Shown: positions 1 to 12,162 of the stretch, piece by piece
Position numbering within the stretch: position 1 is the stretch's first letter
Layout of the letters: every line of letters begins with the position of its first letter
DNA from: Hirudinaria manillensis
Taxonomy: Eukaryota > Annelida > Clitellata > Hirudinida > Hirudinidae
Assembly (NCBI GenBank): GCA_034509925.1
Contig: CM067530.1
Coordinates: 4,790,501-4,854,500 of the forward strand
Reading direction: 5' to 3'
DNA: 64,000 nt
Translations under genes and position numbers: made by a program
Notes under the pieces: model-generated
The model's database searches: none
Told to the model about the DNA's origin: nothing
What the model saw: the letters and a program-made list of their open reading frames with translations, nothing else

Positions 1-1393
1 TACACACACGAACTAGACTAGCAATCGCTTGGACTATACGTCGCGATTCGAAAACATAACATGGCGCAGTCGACGAAAGTCTCGGATCTCAAGGCATCTG
101 GCGATAGCTCCTTTATCTTGCCACCGCCACGGAGATTCGCAGAGAAATGCTCCTCAAAGAGAAAGAAACGTTTTGGTGGAAAGAAACAATTTTTACCAAA
201 TTGTCCGCAAAGCAGGGGAATCCACGTTTGACTTTGTGGAAAGAGTAAAAAAGGCGGCCAGGAATTGTGAGTTTGGCGATCAAACAACCAACATGGTTAG
301 AGACAAACTCACTCTGACATACCCCGATCAAAACGTCAGGCAACGAATGATAGCTGAGGAAGATATCTCTTTGGACAACATGATGAAAGTGGCACTCATG
401 TTTAAGTCTATCCAAACTAATTGTGACATGATCGACAGTAGCAGAGATATCTGGAGACTCACAAAGCCCATATTGATGAAGCAGGAGGAAAAAAAATGTC
501 GGAATTGTGGCTAACGTCATGGGCCTTGTCCAGCCAAAGGGAGGGTGTGCAGAAGGTGTGGGAAAGGCAACCACTTCGAGAGGGTCTGCCATGCCAGGAC
601 AATCAGCAGTCTAGAAAGTCAAAGACATACTTTTGTAATAGACTCCTTAGAATGTCAACCCTTAAAAGGACCAAAGCGGTCGTGCGCCTCCCAAGTACAC
701 TGTGGAAACTGTGGGAGAAGGCATCCACCAAAGAAATGCCCAGCGTTTGGCAAGCAGTGCTCATCCTGTGGCAAACAAAATCATTATGTAAAATGTTGCA
801 GAAACTCACAAGCTGGAAAGCAATTACAACAGGTTCAAGAAAATTCCAAGAAATATCATGACCTGCACCACTCAACGCAGCATCGAGTCCTCAGTCCTGG
901 TACTAGAGTGATATTCAGGACTGGCAGTGGGTGGAGGAAAGGAGAAGTAAAGGCTAACGAGGGTTCCCGGAGGTACAGAGTGGCGACAGATAGCGGTCAA
1001 GAGTTCATCCGGAATAGAAGATTCATATTTCCGACGCAAAAAGCACGGAATCATTTTCCAACAGCCAATCGCTCAAACACAGATCAGGAACATACCTCAG
1101 TAACACCGGAGCTGCAAGGTAACAACATCTTCCGAGGAATGATCCCCGAATGCGGAAATTAAAACTACTATGGAAGGATTGTGAAACCCTCAGCCCGTTA
1201 CGCTTTCAAGTGAAAAAGCTGGGGTGGGAGATGTTATATAATTGAATAATTATATTGCATAATAATGATTTAGTATGTAATATAATTTTACTGGACGCAG
1301 GTCCACATGGATTTATTTGTTAATAAACGGGGGGCCTTACACACACGAACTAGACTAGCAATCGCTTGGACTATACGTCGCGATTCGAAAACA
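1..1393 (+). mobile_element. Gypsy-type LTR retrotransposon fossil, internally deleted
   Basis: The last 162 bp (1232-1393) form a 3' LTR that begins TG and ends CA and follows a purine-rich tract (GGGGTGGGAGA, 1221-1231). The window opens inside the 5' LTR: bases 1-56 match the 3' LTR end without a visible mismatch, and a TGGCGC primer-site-like start follows at 62. The interior holds gag-like sequence (about 190-520), several CCHC zinc knuckles such as CRRCGKGNHFERVC (about 540-820), then a short piece resembling the C-terminal tail of a K02A2.6-type Gypsy integrase (about 890-1060). Protease, reverse transcriptase, RNase H and the integrase core are absent. It is broken and non-autonomous, and the matching LTR ends suggest it is young. 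It probably lies in the OPLAH intron upstream of 3818. Confidence 0.8.
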
Positions 1394-2309
1394 GGCACAT
1401 TAGCAATTTTTAGTTATTATAAAAACACAGATTATTTTGATGGGTAGCTATTTCTACGTGGATTGAATAGAAAATGAATGTTCTAACAAAATACTAATGT
1501 TCCTGTTTGCTTATTTGTTTAATTTAATAGGATTCCTGACATTTGAAGTGGGGTGGACTATGAAGACGGGTTAGGCTGTTGCAGCAGGCTGCGATTCATG
1601 GCCTTCTAAATAAGATTGTGTCGCCAAGCTAAATGGCCCTCAAGGGCATAGTTATGCCCTGATAGTGTTTATCTCTCACCTGCAGATAGGACATTGCCGA
1701 CAAGCAATGTCTGTTGATATTCCTCAGCTACACCAGTTGTCCCGAGAAGCAGCATGTCAAAAACGGATCGGATAATAAAGACGTCTGACTGGAAGCAATC
1801 AAGAAAATCCAAAAAGATTTCATAGATATCTTAACTACCAGCAAAACACCAACCAACCATATCATACCTTCTCAAACACAATCACAACCTATCATTGTTA
1901 ACCATACTCAAACTCTTCCAACTCGACAATGTCCTTTTGAGCATAGTCAAACTCTTCCGCCAAAACCACCAACAAGAACCATAGGAACGCCTCATTTAAA
2001 TGTCATCGTAATAGTATAAACCCACTTCGACAATAGTATACAATAGTATATCAAAAAACAAACCGGAGCAACATACACAAAGTAACTAACATAAAGTGAT
2101 AATTATATTATAATAGTATAAGTCTCTTCATCTCTTCATCATCGACCTCTTGTTTACAAGCCACCTCACCAAACACTCAGCTAGCTCCTCGTCACCTATC
2201 TGAGTATTGGCTCGTTGCTAATCTCTCGCAACTCATCGCCAATCTTTTAGCCGCACAACAACCTTTCACACAAATACAATTTTGAAAAAGTTATGCATAC
2301 GAGGCACTT
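1394..2309. other. Unassigned sequence, probably OPLAH intron
   Basis: No exon, repeat family or RNA gene was recognised. The stretch has short AT-rich runs and a C-rich patch near 1840-1990. It separates the LTR element from the CR1-like LINE. I looked for the OPLAH exon that should end just before 3818 and did not find it here. Confidence 0.4.
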
Positions 2310-3545
2310 ACAACTAGCTCAGCAAATTCTCAATGAATTCTGTTGACCAATTTGGATTCAGGAAAGGACACTCAACTTCTGATTCAGTTACATGCCAACA
2401 TTGCTGAGTCTATTGACCAGAAAAAAAAATTTCGTTGGCATATGCTTACATTTGTCGAAAGCCTTTGAAACTGTCAACCGTGAAATACTACTTGAAAAAC
2501 TGGAACACTGTGGAGTTAGAGGAATTATTCTTAAATTGTTCAAAACTTACTTATCTAACAGAAACTAACAAGTCTTCTTTCTAAATACATTGTCAACAGT
2601 CTGGAATATAACATGCGGAGTACCCCAAAGGCTCCATCCTGGGTCCACCTCTCTTCCTCATCCAACTGTTACATAAATGAAGTGTGCCAAGCTTTAATTT
2701 TTTTTAATTCAATTTCCTTACCAACGACACAAACTTGTTTTGCTCTGGTGAGGACCCTCGGTCACTAGCTGCTAATATCAATATTCATTTGAACATCCTA
2801 TTTCATTGGTTTTTGTGCAAACAAACTGTCCTTAAACTTAAAAATTATATGCTCTTCTACCATAAACTTAAACCCATACGATTCATACGATGATCAGTTA
2901 TGCCACAATGATGCCATAATTAATAGTGTATCAAAATGTCGGTTCTCGGGCGTGTGTTTAGATGAAAATATAACTTGGTCTAATCATATAAATTATGTAA
3001 TGTCAAAAGTTTCAAAGAATGGCGTAATTTTTTCCAGGATTTTTTTATTGATAATGAGGTTGCACTTTTATTATATTATATCTGTCTACCCTCATTTGTC
3101 GTACCGTAATGTTGTTTGGGCATCAAATTATACTTCAAGATTGAAATCCCTTCGTATTTCACATAAAAGGTCCATTCGCATATTTCTTAATAATCCTCCA
3201 TTATCGTCTTCCAAGCCATCCTTATATGAATTCTATTCTAAATATTTATGAAATTAATGATTTTTTGACTGCCACCTTTGTGTTTAAATATGCACGTGGT
3301 TTACTTCCTGATTCATTCAACAAAAATTTCACACGCTCATCTGATGTCCACTCTTACTGTTTGCTTTCCTCGGACAAATTTTGCTTCTTGAACCACACTT
3401 AAAAATTTTCATTAAAGTGCTCTGGACCACGAAAATATTTGGCCATTCCCGATTCTGTTAAAAATAGAGAATCATTATTCTTGTTCAAACATTCTTTTAA
3501 AGTGCATATTTTAAATAGAGATTCAGTGTATGTATGCTGACAAGC
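2310..3545 (+). mobile_element. CR1/L2-type LINE remnant (reverse transcriptase)
   Basis: Translations of the plus strand show reverse-transcriptase blocks in the expected order: FGFRKGHST (about 2350), [17 protein letters not shown] (about 2455-2500), TCGVPQ and GSILGP blocks (about 2610-2650). A C-terminal thumb and connection region follows (2952-3251) with TWSNHINYVMSKVSKN and SRLKSLRISHKRSIRIF, then GLLPDSF and a PDSVK-like end (to about 3530). Frameshifts and stops break it into several frames, so it is dead. It is truncated at the 5' side and contains no endonuclease. The family is the common non-LTR group with a YXDD reverse transcriptase (CR1, L2, Jockey); I cannot choose between these. 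It sits within the OPLAH intron before the 3818 exon. Confidence 0.8.
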
Positions 3546-3817
3546 CTGTCATAAATTGACAGAAAATATTATTTCTCATTAAACAGTTTTTATAAGTTTT
3601 TGAATTTAGAAATTATGCACAAAAATATTCCAAGAAAAATTTCAAGGATAATGAGAGTTGCACAATATAGTAATCTTTTAAAAATCTTTCTTTAAAACTT
3701 GTGCAACATTGAATTTGAAAACAAATTTTGGTTTCACTTACAATCATGTTCCTGAAGCATAAATGCTGTTTAGTAATGTTGCCCTCACTCTGAAATTTTA
3801 TTCTTGAAATTCCGCAG

Positions 3818-6800
3818 GGTTGCTTAAGACCAATAAAGTTAATAATTCCGAAGGGATCCTTATTAAGCCCCTCAGAAAATGCAGCTGTTGTGGGTGGTAA
3901 TGTGCTTACATCCCAAAGAATTGTTGATGTTATATTCAAAGCATTCGAGGTCTGCGCAGCTTCTCAGGTAATTTTTACATCTTTCTATTTTTCATTAGCA
4001 AACTAATGCTAGTTTACCTGAGGCATAAATTAATGTTTTAAATAAGTCGAAATAAATCATGCTAAATAAGCAAGCAATACAGCAATTGAGCTGCTAGTCA
4101 GTTCACAAATTCTATTTGGTAAATTCACCTAGGCAATATTATTGTTATTGGTTACTGCATAACAATCTCTTGAATTCACATTTTACTGTCATTAATGCAT
4201 TAAAGACAGATTGCAATTTTAACTCATAATTGAAATAGAAATTTTAATTAATTCCTAAGAAATTACACAAACCCAGCTTAAATTAATTTAGGGTTGCATG
4301 AATAATGTAACATTTGGAGATGATACAATGGCATATTATGAGACAGTTGGAGGAGGTTCTGGTGCAGTAAGTGCCTTTTTTTAATTTTTAGTTTAAATTT
4401 TTATTTAAAATTTTTAATTTTAATTTATAAGGGCCCTCATTGGCATGGTCGCAACGGTGTTCATTGTCACATGACCAATACAAGAATTACTGATGTGGAA
4501 GTTCTAGAAAAAAGGTTAAAAAGTTTCATCTGAGAATTAATAGAGATATAGCAATATAAATGACATGTTTTTTCAGATACCCTATCGTGGTGGTGAGTTT
4601 TTCAATAAACAGAGGATCAGGTGGAATGGGCAAGTTTGATGGAGGAAACGGTCTTATTAGAGAATTTATGTTCAGAAAACCTTTAGTTCTTTCTGTCTTG
4701 AGTGAAAGAAGAGTCTTTGCTCCCTACGGCATGAAAGGTATAAACCAGGGATGGAAAATATCTTATATTTTTTATATACATTATAATGATTAATAAAAAT
4801 ATAATGAATGTTGTTTTCTTTTAAGCTATTTATACTTTATTCTATCTGGATTACATGGTAAAACAAGATCTAGACATTTTGTTTTGTTTTTTTTTCCAGT
4901 TTTTCCTAAGCACTTTTTCACGATGATTTCAAATCTGAAAACCGTTTTGTTTATCATTTCAAAATTGTAAGATATTGTCGAAAGTTTTTTAGTTGCTTAA
5001 ATGGAAATAGTCAAATCTCTTTACTATGCCGCCTCGCTATTATGCCACTTTTGCTCGGTCCCAACAAAATTCAATACAAAATAAATTTACTATTCCACCC
5101 CCTACTCTCGCTACTATGACACCAGGGTCCTGACAATGTTTATCTAACCCATGAAGTTAAGGACATATTCCCAGTCGGGGAACTAAGAGACATTACCTTG
5201 TATTTTTAAGACTTGATCAGGTTAATACATTCCCAGGACTTGTTGGTAAGGGATGAATAGGGAAAATGATGGAAAATTCCATGGAATTTCATTGGTCAAA
5301 TGGGCAAAATTGACAGGGAGTATAAATAGGAATGAGAGTGAATGTGTCTAGGATTTTATGTGAGGATTGAAATTTGGAGCGATGACAACGTGATGCCTTT
5401 ACCTGATTTTTTACCTGAAACGATATGTGGAAGATGTCCCGCTCCGACTTTCCTATACGATAAGGTCCGTGTATGACCAGTTGCCCTCCATGGACAATTT
5501 TAAAAGTGGGGTTTGGTGGAAGACACCGAATGCCGTCTCTATGGCGGGACCGAGACACTGCATCACGTGCTCAGCAATCGCACTTGCCAATGGTCGGTAC
5601 ACATGGCGACACATCCAAGTCCTTCGAGAAGTGTGGGAGCACAAAAGCAACAGTCTCCAAAGCAACCTCGAGAAGCGTCGAAAGATTTATTTCTTGCGCG
5701 AAGGCTTAGCACACCTCTGCAAAAAAGAGATGTCAAACTCCCAGGCGAGACACCCTTGCAGAGGACCTTCGCAGCTGACCTAAAATGGGTGAGGCACTAC
5801 TCCCAGGTGCTGAGAGAAAGTGGCAAGAGGCCGAATTTGGTGCTCGCATCGCCGTCGACGGTGGAGTTGACGGAACGTTGAGAGGACAGGCTACTTTACC
5901 TCAACATGCTAAAAGCGGATAAGTGTGCAGATCTGTCGATGGACCTAGAAAGGATACCGGACAGACCTCTTTCCCATCGAAGTTGGCGCAAGGGGCGTAG
6001 TTGGCAGGTCGACTTATGCTTTCTTCACCAAGATTGGATTGTCAAGAAGAGAGAGAACACAAGCTTTGAGATGTCTGAAGCCGCTGAAGTGAGTTCATTC
6101 TGGATCTGGCACATGAGGAGCCAGAAAAAGTCTTAAGAGGCTACTTAAGAGGAAAGCCGGAGAAAGCCATCGGTCTCCGGCAACTGGGGTGGAGGCGATA
6201 GTGGAACAAGGCCGATGAGAGTCTCACATAGTCGGAGAGTGCAGGTAAAAAGCAGGTAGCATGCGACATGAAGAAGCCTGCAGCTTTCGCAGTCGCTCCA
6301 GTCCAGGCAGCAGCGACCAGTGTAACAAGACCAACGAGTGCCTCTCATAGCTGGAGGTAAATGTTGGGTCTAGGGCGTCCGGCTGATCATGTGGCCCGCT
6401 TTCCGAAAACCTAAGTAGATTCAAAGGTCCGAAATGTTTGAATATGGTGGAAACTCCTCTGGGGAGCCCTGTCGGAGCTCCGAGGCGGCGTAATAAGAAA
6501 CTCGTCAAATTAATTTTTTTTAATCTTTGCCAATAATTTATTTAAACGAAGTGGAACCGTTGGAGAGGTTCGGATCCCATATTTTCAACAAAAAAAAATT
6601 TACATCAAATATGTCCATTTCGCTGTATTCTTATTGTTATTTTTGTTTTGTTATTTCCACTTCACTGTTCCTTGTTCTTTGACATGGTAACAAATGGTAA
6701 TGTGGCCGACTAGTTGCTTAAAATTGCTTAAAATTTATTGTTATATGTAATGGAAATATAAGTAGAAACATGAATAAATAAATTGATAAACAAACAAATT

Positions 6801-9800
6801 TAAATAAAAAACATTTAACAGATTTAAACGGTAAAACCGTCCGAAATGGCCACATTAGTGTTAATGGTAATTAAACTCCTTCCAGCTTGCTTACCCACCA
6901 GCGTTGCATCATGTATTTGTAGTTTGTTATCTATGTTATAATTCAATTTAGTGAATAAATATTCAATATTTATTTAAGTTTTAAGTTTATTTAAGTCTTA
7001 AGTTAAGAATTACAAGAAACATAAGTCAAATTAGCTAAAATAAATAATGCAGATGATCTAAAGGCATGTGCTACCATTATTATCAATCTTCCAATAATTC
7101 CAATTCTACAGGAAGAACGTATTGTAAAACTAATATCAATCCTATATGTCTTACTGATGAATACTTTCATGATATAAGCCAAAATTAAAAGATGTCAATC
7201 ACATTTGTTTAAAAAGTAAAACTTTCTGTGACCATTTTAATAAAAAATATTAACATTAGGCAAAATAATTTTGTTAATTGCAAATAAGTAAAGTTGATAA
7301 TCTAAAAGTAAATTTTGTTAACTTATTTAATTAACCTAAAAAAAGCGACTGACATAGTGAAAACAATACCTTTAGATTCGAAATCTTAATGATGATATTA
7401 AAATAGATTGTGTATTTAGGTGGAAATCCAGGCCATTGTGGCTCAAACATACTTAAGAGAGATGGTCATTTTATAAACTTGGGAGCAAAGTGTTCGCTGC
7501 CTGTAAAAACTGGAGTGAGTTTCAATTGATTTCACCTCTATTATACGTAAATTCATAGGTTCAATTTTTACGATATTTTATTCTTTTAATTAAAAGAAAA
7601 AATTAGTAGAAAAAATTCTGATCTTGCAAAATTTTATTCATGAGATTAAGAGGGATTTTTGATGGTTGATCTAGGTTTTTAAAAAATCCCAATGGTAGCA
7701 CCAGGCGACATCGTCTATAACCTAATGACACCATATTTATTGAAGCCATTATTCAGATCACAAATCAAGGACGTGATTTAGGAAATAAGATGTTGCGGCA
7801 AATATTTTTATTCCTTTATTATCGACTATAACAAATCGAACCAAAAAGGAAACAAAAACAAAACTCGTAATCACGCTGACTGCGTAAAAAACGAATCGTT
7901 CATACATGCGGCCATAATTGAAACACCCTAAAACTCTGGAACCTTCGTTTTACTCACGCCTTACATGCACGAGTTAGCCCCACCCCTTCCATTATGGGGA
8001 ATGGCTGAAATGATTATCCCACTCTTACCGGTTAGCCTATTCCCAGATCCTCCTTCTCCTAACGGCACGAACCTTGGATGATGGGTCCCGGACTTTTTTG
8101 CTGGGGAAGCCGCCATTACCAACTTAACGCCAACTACTTCTGAACTGTCACCGACTGCCTTCGCAGTCACATGTTGCACTCTTGCTTCCCGAAGCACTCA
8201 TCTTCTCGTTCTTGTCAATCTCAGTTCCGGCATTAGTCAATTTCGCAGGAATGACTTCTATGTCAATCATGCCCATGTTTTGAAGTTCATCTTGGGTTTC
8301 ACCCAGTCCTATACCACTGGATAGCTCTTACTCCCTACCTCCTCGTTCACTGCGGATCTGAATACGAAGGGTGTAGCCTTAGTGCTGAATTGACTCTTCT
8401 TGAGATGTGCTTTAAAGTACAAGATCAACTCCTGTCAAGTTTCTTCACGCTCCTTTCTTTCTCTCCTAACATTAATAATTATTGTAAGGTTATACTCTAC
8501 TAAGTAAGGTTATACTTATACTCTACTTCGGAGCTTAGAGAGAGAAGCTCATCCTGTGAGGTTGGGAGGTCTTCCATCTTCAAATATTTCGGCCCTTTGA
8601 AACTCCTTACGCATTCCGGGAGTGGACCGCATCCGGTAATTATCCGGATGTCTCTATCGTTTTATTTCTCTTCTGAATTTGCCATTTGGCTACGAGAGGA
8701 TTTCATTTGCTTTATTATGATATTCATTAGTGTCAGGATTGAAGCTCCTCCGAAAGCTCTCAAAGGATTTTTTTTATATCATTCACAGTCTACTTTCATT
8801 TGTTCTGTTGGGAAACAATGTCTTTATATGGAAACAAATAAGAAAACCGGAGCTGGTCTTGACTTCGACGTAGATTTTTCCTGAAGAAAGGGTAATTCTG
8901 TCTGGCCGCAGGATAAAAATCCTCCTCAGACCATCTTGGTCAAAAAACTGACTCCGGATCTATCAGCAATTCTGATGATGATGAGTTAAAAAGTGTTGTT
9001 AGACCCTACTACTTAGTAAAGGTAATAATTTTGTCTAAATAAACTAATTGTGGCAATACAAATTTCACCTCAAGCGAATGGCCGGCTGTCTGTATTTAAC
9101 CGCTTTTGACCCTCAGCGAAAAAAAGTTTGGACCCATGCTATATGCAAACCATAATAAAATATAATTAAATATTGGGGACTCAGCAGTTGAGTATCAGGA
9201 CTTAAGAATATTTTTTAAAAAGTGGTGCTAAGTCTGAAATTGAGAATAATTTTTCCCCTTTATTGAACTGATTAAACAGAAGCAAAGCAATCTATATAAA
9301 TAAAAATGCAATGTGTGTTTGTAATGTGCAAATGTTCTCTGAAAGTACTTGACCAATTGCTTTGAAATTTTGACACAACATAGTGCTCGATCAGGGGAGT
9401 GTTTGTATATAGGTTTCATATATATGCCACAACTATATCGTGTAAAATAAGCTTTTTTGAAAATCCGGCCATCACGTCACGACCTGAACTATGTAAATAA
9501 ACTTTAGCGAGACATTAAAAAGCTCAAACTATCGTAACCCTCAAGAAAATTTGTGATATTGTAAAAATAAACATATTTGAAAATTTCTTTCTTATAAAAT
9601 TAATCAGACCGAGCCACAGCAACGCGTGGCTGGGCACCACTAGTTTGATAATAAAAACATCAATCAAATCAATGGTTGGCCATAAAGGATTTGCATCCAC
9701 CTAGCTGACCAAGCCAATGCTTATTTAACATATATTTTATTTTATGCAGCATATTATGTGATCTTAATTGATCAGATTCTGACATAACTATATCTAATAC

Positions 9801-9902
9801 CAACTTTTATACCAAATCAATGCACCTTAAAAATTTCAGGATATTTTTGTCCTAATGACTCCAGGAGGAGGTGGATATGGTGCTCGCGAAGAAAAATTGT
9901 GA
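3818..9902 (+). CDS. OPLAH: 5-oxoprolinase, C-terminal six exons
   Basis: 5-oxoprolinase opens 5-oxo-L-proline to glutamate using ATP in the cytosolic gamma-glutamyl cycle. The window holds only the C-terminal part (hydantoinase-B-like domain). Exons with GT-AG borders and matching phases: 3818-3967, 4292-4366, 4432-4514, 4577-4737, 7420-7514, 9840-9902. Together they read through the family signatures [74 protein letters not shown] and TPGGGGYG, then stop. The normal earlier exons (about 1,000 residues) lie left of 3818 and were not found, so they are probably outside the window. The intron 4738-7419 carries a pogo-like repeat and an RLE-LINE piece. The last intron (7515-9839) carries a LINE tail and a Helitron. 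No frame break was seen. Confidence 0.93.
4995..5130 (+). repeat. pogo/Tigger-type terminal repeat, partly duplicated
   Basis: Sequence such as CTATGCCGCCTCGCTATTAT and GCCACTTTTGCTCGGTCCCA is a close reverse-complement match to the repeat at 20765-20850. It resembles the termini of pogo/Tigger DNA transposons. A second weaker copy of the motif (CTCGCTACTATGACACCAGG) lies near 5105. No transposase is next to it. It looks like a short non-autonomous remnant inside an OPLAH intron. Confidence 0.5.
5420..6505 (+). mobile_element. RLE-LINE copy, 3' half (endonuclease and 3' UTR)
   Basis: This copy begins near the linker region before the zinc knuckle ([18 protein letters not shown]) and runs through [28 protein letters not shown] and the endonuclease region to the family's 3' tail (about 6360-6500, with GGTCCGAAATG and CTGTCGGAGCTCCGAG). 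It matches the 12.2 kb copy almost block for block but has frameshifts and several short deletions, so it is dead. It is 5'-truncated, as is usual for LINEs, and lies in an OPLAH intron in the sense direction. Confidence 0.85.
6510..7419. other. AT-rich intron sequence, nothing recognised
   Basis: Rest of the OPLAH intron between the LINE copy and the exon at 7420. Only AT-rich sequence and short runs were seen. Confidence 0.5.
7960..8450 (-). other. GC-richer unassigned segment, probably transposon-derived
   Basis: Base composition is clearly richer in GC than the flanking intron. The minus strand keeps a short open frame (7961-8197) with no recognised domain. It lies next to an RLE-LINE tail in the same orientation, but I could not match it to any part of the 12.2 kb copy. 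It could be a 5' portion of that family or another element. Confidence 0.35.
8505..8665 (-). mobile_element. RLE-LINE 3' tail, solo fragment
   Basis: Read on the minus strand this carries the family's tail in order: GACATCCGGATAATTACCGG, a CGGGAG block, AGGGCCGAAATATTTGAAGA, CCTC, and AAGCTCCGA. It matches 14860-15005. Only the last 150 or so bases are present, so it is a strongly 5'-truncated insertion in the last OPLAH intron, antisense to that gene. Just left of it the motif GTAAGGTTATACT is repeated (about 8486-8515). Confidence 0.75.
9291..9644 (+). mobile_element. Non-autonomous Helitron
   Basis: The element begins TC (TCTATATAAATAAAAATG) and ends CTAGT (9640-9644). A hairpin, GCCAC (9613-9617) pairing with GTGGC (9626-9630), lies about ten bases before the end. 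It sits between a host A (9290) and T (9645). These are the hallmarks of rolling-circle Helitrons: 5' TC, 3' hairpin plus CTRRT, insertion between A and T, no target duplication. The body also resembles short Helitrons known from arthropods (TGCTCGATCAGGGGAG block). It has no Rep/helicase gene and so depends on an autonomous partner. It lies in the last OPLAH intron, sense. Confidence 0.85.
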
Positions 9903-12160
9903 ATTATTCCGGCCTCAGTGACTATTCTAATTATGGAATTTTGAGGCTTTTTGTGTTATTATTGATGAGGATATGATAGAGTTTAGCGAAATTATTTATT
10001 TCTGTTTGTTCTGAATGAAATCACGCAATTACATAATTAATGCACCTATGATTATCATTACAAACCATATCTTTAGCAGTATGCTCCTTGTGTGATTGAC
10101 TTTTGATTTTTTAGCCAAAATGTCGTTAACCATTTAAGAAAATTTTGTTTCTAATATAAAAACACTGGCTACTGAGGTCATTTAAAGTGATTCAATTCAA
10201 ATAAATTTAGAGATTCTGATTGGCAGCGGTTAAGCCCAAAGATTTCGGATAAGCTTTTAAAGCTCAATTCTACAAAGCGCACAAAGCAATTATGCTTCAT
10301 GACTATTAATTCGTCTTTTGATTGGGTGGTTTGCCCGAGTTACTTGTGGTCGCGACTTCTGTTCCCGCCTTATTCGACCCCGAAGAAACAGGAGGCTGAG
10401 CTTACGAAAACTGCTGAGTGATTGGCTAATTGGATTGTTTACATTTACTGCTTAAACAACTGGGAAATATCAGACAAGTCTTGACCATCTTCGTTATGAA
10501 CAAGGCTATAAAACCTCATTGTCATCAACTTGGAAATATTGCACAGTGTAGAACACATGCGTCAATGAAAATGTTGGATGTCTGCCAATAAATCATAAGC
10601 AATATTGATTAAGATGTTTCTGATGGACACTGAGCAAATTCAACCTCTTTATTCTTTGAATGTAGATCTGAGCATATGATCTGGTTTGCCTTTCTACGGT
10701 TATTTATAGGTCTAATTAAGCTAGGAATACATGCAATAACTATTTTTGCACATCACAAATTAACATGAAAGTGTTACATCTGTTAATGGGAAACCCATTA
10801 ATGAAGTTCTTGGTTGAACTAGGTTTGGTGGTACAATAAGTGTAACTTTATTATCAAACGGAACTAAACACTTACAAAGTCCTTATTTTTTGCATTGATA
10901 TTAATGGCCTTGGCATTTGGCTATTGTTCTGTACAGCAGAAGACAAGGATCTAAGTCTTTTCTGTGCCAAAGCTATGCGCCTACAACTTGCAGATAGTCT
11001 TCCTGCTCTGCGATGTTCGGAACCAGTTGACAACACCTCTTTTGCGGCTTGCCATGCCATGGGCTGGACATGAATTTTCCTGACAGTGAATGGACAACTA
11101 ATTGTAAAGTTGCTGTAGAGTTTTCACGTTTGCCAGACACTTTAGAAAAGGAACACCATCTTCCAAATGATTTTTACTGAACATTTCTGTTAACCGTTCA
11201 AACTGTTGATGGAATCCCATTTTTATAAAACTGATATCAACAGATGTCGCCGAATAGATCAATTCGGTTTAAATCTTGCTGAATAGGTAATGAATCAGAA
11301 ATAGCATATCTCTGTCGTCTGTTGACAAGTATGGACATTTGCGAAAAGGTATGGCTTGCTTGATATTGACTGGTGCCTGATGTTTACAAAAGGTCCGGGG
11401 AAACAAATACACATACTCACCTCACTGTTTACCTCATACCTTGCTTCATCTGTCCCCAACGTGGTACTTATCCAGTACAGTGCTGTAATCCAGCAAAGTT
11501 GCGGCATTGTATGCTTTCAGGAGATTACAATATCCTTAATGACAATGAATGTTACCTCGGCATAATTAATCGTGTCATGATCTCGACACTATCCATGCTT
11601 TCATCACTGTTTCATCTTCTTCCAAATCATATTCAAAAGTTTCTGGCAAAAGTTTTCAAATATCCTGCATTATAATCTCAATGTTGTCAACAATGCAGTG
11701 ATTGTCATATCTTTTAAGCGGACCACAACATTTGGCATTACTTTCGTAAATATTAATTTTAGATTAAGAAATTTGGATATATAGTTTAATTACTAGTATG
11801 AAATCTTATTATAAAGTTATAAACGAATTTATTACACGTTTTGGCAGGAAATGCAAAGTAGCAGCCAATATGTTCGTCATATCTTTGAGAGGGGTGTCAT
11901 AAACGTTTTTAAAATTTTGTCATGTCAACATGTCTATTACTATGTCACTTAAATATTTTTTTGGCAAAAGTGATATAAGTGAAAGACGCATATTTTTTAC
12001 GAACGTTCAAAAGACGAGGGATACATTTGTACCCGCAGTTTGCACTAAAGTAGCGAACATGCATTTTTCGCAAACAGATTTTTCAATAATAATTGCAATA
12101 TTACAACATATATGACAACATATAAAATGCTAACATATCACATACCATGTAATATAAACA
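9903..12160. other. Intergenic region, no gene recognised
   Basis: After the OPLAH stop a possible polyadenylation signal AATAAA occurs near 10200. Short open frames occur on the minus strand (10872-11060, 11295-11507) and plus strand (11373-11675), but none shows a domain or a consistent splice structure. The interval 10790-11700 on the minus strand has patchy coding-like text and may be an old transposase that I cannot place. Confidence 0.4.
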
Positions 12161-12162
12161 TA

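Noticed and set aside
10872-11507. Two short minus-strand frames as a host gene
   Set aside because: Frames are short and do not join with splice sites; no motif recognised.
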